Positions 58,423 through 64,000 of a stretch of DNA of 64,000 nt are shown piece by piece (positions within the stretch are counted from its first letter, which is position 1; each line of letters starts with the position of its first letter). Both the position numbers and the translations under genes were made by a program. This DNA comes from Flammula alnicola. Its lineage: Eukaryota > Basidiomycota > Agaricomycetes > Agaricales > Strophariaceae. The notes under the pieces are model-generated. The model did not search any database. It saw nothing but the letters and a program-made list of their open reading frames with translations, and was not told where the DNA came from. The DNA lies in contig JADNRV010000007.1 of NCBI GenBank assembly GCA_015499995.1, positions 1 through 64,000 of the forward strand, given 5' to 3'.

Positions 58423-60248
58423 TGTCGGTGGGCGGGCAATTTATTGTCGACGTGTAGCGTAGGTCTGTCGTGGTTCTATTTCTGTGTCAGATCGTGGGAG
58501 TGCGATGGTCCGTTACATTCATCCTTTCTGTCTCTGAACCATTACTAGCCGCTCTGATAATTGGTCTGCATGCCTCTGTCGACCATAATCTCGCTAAGCT
58601 TAAGGAGATCTCTTTGGGCTTCCATCCAGTTTTTGAATTGGATTACTCTTCAGAGCAATCAGCAATCATTTTCAGCCATTCCAAGGAAGAAATCAAGGCT
58701 TGGTACCGAACTCGTAGGCTCTCCGTAATATTAAGGACGGAGCTTTGGAATCAGCGATACAACTCCCCAACTCTGCATGGTCTATCAACATTCTTCGCTC
58801 TGTCTAACCAGATATCCATTGAAGACTTTTCCAATGTTTATCGGAGCAGAAATTCCATCGCTCGGAGCTTTTCCTATGAGACCTAGAGGCGATATTAATT
58901 CTCTTCGGGTTCGACTAGAAGCTACTGTCTGATCTTGGAGGCCAGGTGATACTGGAAAATCGATCTGTCAAATACTTTGGGCTTCAATTTTGCGTCGCCC
59001 ACCTTGGTATTTTGCTATGCATATGTACGTTGAAATCTACTATAATGGTAACCATGCCGTCGAAACTAATTCATCGTCCGCAGGACGCTGCCCCACTTAT
59101 AAACAAGAGTAGACTAGGTCCTTTTTGTAAATCCACTCAAGAACATTGGTGTGAAGACCAGGCCTAAACTTTGGCGTGGATTCCATCCTTCAATATTCCA
59201 TAACTCATGTCTCTCTATTCGGTTATCAGAATTTTCCACCCAAACGATCTATTTCCTTTGGCTAGAGAAGAAGAGCTTCAGGATCAACGTCTACCTGGAT
59301 ACCACTATCCAAAAGATTGACATGCTCTAGCATATAGCTGCTCATAGCTGCTAAACCGTTTCAAGGTCTTCGTCCTTTATGAGGACCTTACTATCCAGAA
59401 GGATCTTGCAGTTCCAAATCGGATTCTTCTTCATCTATCTTTTGGAAATTCTGCGTATTGCTGAGGCCTTTCTCTGTAAGGTAGGGGTCATTATGATCCA
59501 ACCACCCTTATGTAAGCAGACAACGAGCTCGCTATTCCTCGGCAACAAAAACATATCCCACACTTTTGAAAACGTAGAATTGTAGCCTTTAATAATCCTT
59601 GCAACTCTCAGTTTACAGATTTGAAATTGATCAAGTTTTAATAGAGTTATTGACCATTCTTGGAAAAAACCTTATTTTTTTCCTGTGGTTTTTTTCGTGC
59701 ATTTCCATTCATCCTGCAACTTTTTACATTTTTGACCTCAAAGATTTTGCCGCAGGTTAGGGTTAGGGTATTATGTAAGCTACTATAAATGGACAGCGGC
59801 CTGCGCGGCATGGTCTGCCGACAGCCCCGCCGCAAACACCCCACACTTTGCACACTGTCTCAACGTATAGAGGGCAGAATTCTACATATATAAGGCATTC
59901 AAATATATTATAACACACCAATTGCCTTCCAATGCAAGTCTTAAAATATTTTCACCCATCTATAACTCAATTATCACTGAAAATACCGTCCAAAATTTCT
60001 ATTTTTTCTTGAAGGCCAGATTTTGCCGCTTATATAAGCGCTTACATAAGCTAGCTGGTTCCTGATGGCCCCTACCTTAAATACAGAAGTGAATTAAATA
60101 ATTCCAATGTCGACTACATAGTTTCATTCCCAGTGGGAGAGAAGCATGATTTCAGTCCATCAACGTGATCCCATTTGTAACGTCGTAGATATTGTTATAT
60201 GTTCGGTCCCACCTCTTCTCGTAGCTAGCGTACAACATGCCTAATCCA
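58423..60248. other. Intergenic region with unidentified ORF remnants
   Basis: A plus-strand frame at 58470-58886 (SLGFHPVFELDYSSEQSAII, IKAWYRTRRLSVILRTELWN) and pieces near 59220-59460 (RLPGYHYPKD, FKVFVLYEDLTIQKDLAVPN) look like protein sequence but show stops and no recognised family. They may be a decayed gene. The right part (59600-60060) is AT-rich, with a short telomere-like run and an inverted TTATGTAAGC pair (about 59772 and 60042). Confidence 0.4.
59755..59768 (+). repeat. Short interstitial telomere-like repeat
   Basis: GGTTAGGGTTAGGG contains two TTAGGG units, the common fungal telomere repeat. Two units can arise by chance or by repair of a break, so this is weak evidence for anything larger. 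Confidence 0.5.
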
Positions 60249-61296
60249 TCAAGTAAGGCGCACTTCATCACCAAACTCCCGTTTGATCTTCAGTAAAATG
60301 TTTGTCTTCCAGTTGTCCAGCTTCGTGACTTGGTCGAATTCGAACACGGCGCCAGTGAAGGCTTCGACGTCGCCGGCTTCGAAAGCCTCCAGCAAGGCGT
60401 TAATGAATTTGGCTTCGCGGGTGGAGGCGAAGGCCACGTCCTGGATGGTGTATTTCTGCATATTCCGTTTCGCCGTGACAGTATCCTAAGTACGGAACCT
60501 TGATATGAGTATCTGTTCATGTGAATCGGAGGAACGAGAATGCTTACGCCCATAGCTAGTGCACAGAGACCAGACCTAAGCCAGTACTCCTTGACACTGT
60601 ACTTCGTTAGAGCTGAGGAAAGGGAGTTGTCTGCGACCTGCTCGTAACGAGAGATGGCCTGAGGATATTCCTCGAGCTCGGCGTGGAGGTCAGCAGCGTC
60701 TTTGAAGCATGCATTGGCAGTTCTGCACTTGTCTATGAGCCCAGTACGCGAAATCGGGAGAGTAGGACATGAGAAACATACGCAGTAGCGTCTTCCTGGG
60801 CGTACCACTCCCCGCCCGCTCGTAACTCTCGCAAGCCTTCCGTAGGTCGTTGGATTCCTGCAGATAGATTTGACCAATTTCTTTCTCGCGGTCGGCGGCT
60901 TGCCTGAAGCGTCCTCCTTTCGTTAGGTGCACGATGGTCTGCGTAAGCGCCTGGATGGCAACTGCGGTGCGGCGATCAGCTAGGGTCCTATCCACCACCA
61001 CCACCATAGCGAAACTCACGATCAGGGAACCCCCTCTTGTACGCTTTGGAAGCATTCCACCAGGCATTAGCAGCCTCGTTTTCCTCCTTGCAGAGCTCTC
61101 TGCATTCTGCTTCCCGAGCGAATGCGTCGCCGGCTTCTTTGAAGAGCTTCTCAAGCTTGAAGGAGTTTGCCGCTTGCTGATAGAGATCACCCGCCTCCTC
61201 GAACTTTGTCGACGCAGATGTGAACCATCCGCCGGATGAGTTGGCTTTCTTATCTGCTTTCTCGAGGAGGGTCTGCGCAGGTGATTTGGGGGCCAT
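60249..61296 (-). CDS. SEC17: Alpha-SNAP (Sec17)
   Basis: This adaptor recruits the NSF/Sec18 ATPase to SNARE complexes for disassembly after membrane fusion. Exons encode MAPKSPAQTLLEKADKKANS, SASTKFEEAGDLYQQAANSF, KEAGDAFAREAECRE, EAANAWWNASKAYKRGFPD, QIYLQESNDLRKACESYERA, CFKDAADLHAELEEYPQAIS then RYEQVADNSL, YWLRSGLCALAMGD and the TPR-like tail ending GDEVRLT. The helical-hairpin repeats and the overall length (about 295 residues) fit the family. Introns are at about 60487-60546, 60734-60810 and 60955-61018. It is divergent from the mutase gene, with only 153 bp between start codons. Confidence 0.93.
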
Positions 61297-61449
61297 GTTG
61301 GTTGAGAGTGGATGGAGAGAAGGTTGTGACACAGGTTTTGGACGCAGTTCCTGATATCCCAAAAAGGGGTCATCTGATCACTTTGCCGAGTTTAGGTTGC
61401 CCATTTACGACGTCAGTTGGAATAATTATCTCTTTCTACAGCAACGACC

Positions 61450-63380
61450 ATGTCCCAGCTCCCTCTGAAATCTATCCAAGCCTTCTCCGATGCTCATCCA
61501 AAGCCATCCGACCTCCACTTTCAATACGGCACGGCGGGCTTCAGGACGTCGTGAGTGCCCCCTTCATCTTCTGCGCGATCGGCCTTCTGACCCCGTTGTC
61601 CAGAGGGAGCACGCTCGACTCGGTCGTCTTCCGCGTTGGCATCCTCGCGGGTCTGCGAAGCAAACGACTCGATGGCAAGACCATCGGCGTCATGGTCACC
61701 GCATCCCACAACCCTGAGCATGTATGCACACCGATAATCTCTTAGTTGGGCATGCACTGACGCGTCCGATGTCAAGGACAATGGCGTGAAACTCGTCGAT
61801 CCACGTGGAGAAATGCTCGAGGCGTCTTGGGAGACACACGCGACGGTTCTCGCTAATGCTCCTACTACAGATGCCTTCCTCGAGGCGCTAGAAGCATTGG
61901 TTCGAAACGCGAAGATCGATTTATCCAAGCCCGCCAGGGTAGTATATGCGCGAGACACCCGCCCTTCCGGACCTGCACTCATTTCCGCCCTGGAAGATGG
62001 TTTCAAAGCTTTGGGCGTGGAAGCGCGCGACGGCGGGGTAACGACGACTCCAATTCTCCACTACCTAGTCAAGGCGATCAACACAAAAGGCACCAGTGAA
62101 AGTTACGGCGAAGATTCAGAAGAAGGCTATTTCACAAAGCTCAGCGAATCATTCAAGAAGCTCGTCGTGCGTACTCTCTTCGTGAACTTTAGAACCATAA
62201 TTTCATTGTTCTGAATATCAGGTCGGTAAAGCGAAGCCGGATCCGCTTATTATCGACTGCGCCAACGGCGTGGGGGCACACGCTGGTGCAAAGCTCGTCA
62301 AATATCTAGGGGAAAGCTTTTCTTTGGTTCTGGAGAATACAGCCACTTCGACTCCTGGCGCGCTCAATGATTCTTGCGGCGCGGACTTCGTCAAAACAAT
62401 GCAAAGATTGCCTCCTAGCCTCGTAGAACATATGAAACCCGGCCAAAGGGCATGCAGCCTTGACGGCGATGCCGACCGTTTGATGTATTACTACCTGGAT
62501 GAGCGTGGTCAATTCCACATGCTAGATGGTGATAAAATAGCCACTCTCGTAGCTGCATTTATTGTGGAACTCGTCAAGCTCGCAGGTTTAGATTCAGAAG
62601 TCAAGGTCGGAGTGGTTCAAACTGCCTATGCCAATGGAGCATCCACAAAGTATCTCGCAGAGGTATGTACTGCCCTTAGTATCGCATTGCAGAAATTGAT
62701 ATTCGACGTAGCGACTGCCTGTCAAATGTGTCCCTACAGGTGTCAAGCACCTGCACCACGCTGCCGAACATTACAACATCGGCGTTTATTTTGAAGCGAA
62801 CGGCCATGGCACTGTCCTGTTCTCCCGAGCTACCCAGGACATCCTCGCTAGCTACGAGCCTTCGACTCCAGCACAGTCAACTGCCCTGAACCACCTGATC
62901 AACTTGACGCAGCTGATCAACCAGACTGTCGGAGATGCTTTGTCCGACATGCTTCTAGTCGAGGTCGTTCTCGCCCACAAATCATACTCTGGAGTGGAAT
63001 GGAACTCTCTGTATGCGGACTTGCCTAATCGACTCGTCAAGGTCGTCGTTGGCAATAGGAATGCGTTCAAGACAGAAGACGCTGAGCGTCGTCTTGTGAG
63101 TCCTCCTGGACTGCAGGCCAAAATCGACGAGCTCGTGAGGAGATACGAAGGTGGTCGATCCTTCGTCAGACCTAGCGGGACGGAAGACGTCGTGCGAGTT
63201 TATGCCGAGGCCGCATTAAAGGCGCAAGCTGACGGTGAGTAAAGATATTACTTTGCGTTCAAGGAGAAGTGCTCACAGGACTTCGCATCCTTGCCAGAGC
63301 TTGCTTTCCGTGTAGCTGGTCTCGTGTACGATGAAGCAGGCGGTGACCCATCGAAGCGTCCTAAGGAGTTCCTCCCGTGA
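61450..63380 (+). CDS. PCM1: Phosphoacetylglucosamine mutase (AGM1/PCM1)
   Basis: The enzyme interconverts GlcNAc-6-phosphate and GlcNAc-1-phosphate on the UDP-GlcNAc pathway that feeds chitin and N-glycan synthesis. Exons encode LHFQYGTAGFRT, VGILAGLRSKRLDGKTIGVM then VTASHNPE (the phosphoserine loop with its catalytic Ser), RVVYARDTRPSG, PLIIDCANGVGAHAGAKLVK, CSLDGDADRLMYYYLDERGQ (metal-binding DGDAD), GVYFEANGHGTVLFS (sugar-binding EANGHG), and FVRPSGTEDVVRVYAEA (phosphate-binding loop). Introns are at about 61552-61605, 61721-61776, 62166-62221, 62661-62712 and 63236-63296. All active-site motifs are intact. Stop TGA at 63378-63380. Confidence 0.94.
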
Positions 63381-63827
63381 TAACCCAATTAGATATCCCC
63401 ATGTACATTAGGTTTGGCCAGGCAATTTTGGCGCAAATGTGAGAGTTTTTTTTGAAGGCCGAAGTTTGAGCAGGGCGGTGAATAAGTAACTGCAAGTTCT
63501 TTTAATTTGAATCATGTCAAAAAGTGATAGAAGGGATGCTCGAGGCTACGAACAAAGCGAGAAGTAGGCCGAATGTCACCGATAGAAGTCAGGAAGGGAA
63601 TGATTTGCTGTCTCTTGACCTCCGTGTGTGTTCGGTATTTGCCTCCGTTCGGCGCTCACGCGATCGCACGTAATAAGGAGGCACAAGTTGCAACAAAGGT
63701 CCGCTCCAATGTTAGCTGCTATATCGGAGTCATGAAATATGATATTCAACCTTGAGTGCATCCTTTCCAAGTCATTTCAACCTCTCCCTTAGCCTCTATA
63801 CCCTCTTCTGCGCCTGCGACCACCAAG
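63381..63827. other. Intergenic spacer upstream of the Dug3-like gene
   Basis: No gene is seen. The spacer should hold the mutase 3' untranslated region and the next gene's promoter. Confidence 0.5.
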
Positions 63828-64000
63828 ATGTGCCGCTTTGTGATTTACAAGGGAACGTCGCCTGTGCAGTTATCCCATGTGTGTCATCGTTTGCGTTTGT
63901 AGCCCCGAATACACAGGCCGTTGCTGACCAGTTCTCTTTTCTTGCAGCTTCTTACACGACCATGCCATTCTATCATCAACCAAGCCTTCGATTCCCGTCT
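63828..64000 (+). CDS. Dug3-like class II glutamine amidotransferase (5' end only)
   Basis: The first exon gives MCRFVIYKGTSPVQLSH and the second, after an intron at about 63879-63947, gives LLTRPCHSIINQAFDSR before the window ends. Cys-2 after the initiator Met is the N-terminal nucleophile of class II glutamine amidotransferases, and the MCRF-x-IYKG start with LLTRPxHSII is typical of Dug3, which takes part in alternative glutathione degradation in yeast. Only about 34 residues are visible. Confidence 0.78.

Noticed and set aside
59755..59768. Telomere or telomere-proximal location
   Set aside because: Only two TTAGGG units are present and conserved housekeeping genes continue on both sides.

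Overview
The window is nuclear DNA from a filamentous basidiomycete, most likely an agaricomycete. Genes are split by many 45-70 bp GT-AG introns, lie close together on both strands, and the recognisable products (RBM39-type splicing factor, Rab4, alpha-SNAP, NUS1, phosphoacetylglucosamine mutase, D-serine dehydratase, Tle1-like DUF2235 hydrolase) are typical of that group. Most gene models were assembled by eye from splice signals, so exon edges are approximate; outer coordinates are given.

Layout: (1) 1-4.5 kb, the 3' end of an unidentified gene, a 597-bp MITE-like element with an exact 8-bp target duplication, and an RBM39/Rsd1-like splicing factor. (2) 4.5-27.7 kb, an ACS-family MFS transporter gene (minus strand) broken by a 20.7-kb mobile element (5574-26269). 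The element is bounded by a 6-bp target duplication (TTCATC), imperfect terminal inverted repeats (TATGAG...TTGGAC) and mirror-image subterminal arrays of 18-bp units. On its plus strand it carries four apparently complete multi-exon genes: a large unidentified protein with an N-terminal Cys/His cluster, a protein with AT-hook-like motifs, a TET/JBP-like 2OG-Fe(II) dioxygenase, and a DDE integrase that is the likely transposase. On its minus strand lie broken pieces of host-type genes: a kinesin, a mitochondrial ClpB/Hsp78 and a glutathione reductase. (3) 28-43.8 kb, housekeeping and surface genes: RidA, a kinase-like protein, D-serine dehydratase, Rab4, two Ser/Thr-rich single-pass membrane proteins and an isochorismatase-fold hydrolase. 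(4) 43.8-57 kb, a patchy region in which the 3' end of a DUF2235 hydrolase gene has been copied to other places, once joined to a piece of the Ser-rich gene. (5) 57-64 kb, NUS1, alpha-SNAP, phosphoacetylglucosamine mutase and the start of a Dug3-like amidotransferase.

The main discovery candidate is the 20.7-kb element. It looks like a cargo-carrying integrase-type DNA transposon that combines a transposase, a putative DNA-base dioxygenase, two uncharacterised proteins and host gene relics. The transporter halves on either side keep open reading frames and their sequences meet at the duplicated GATGAA codons, which argues for a recent insertion. Whether this element type has been described cannot be decided without database searches.
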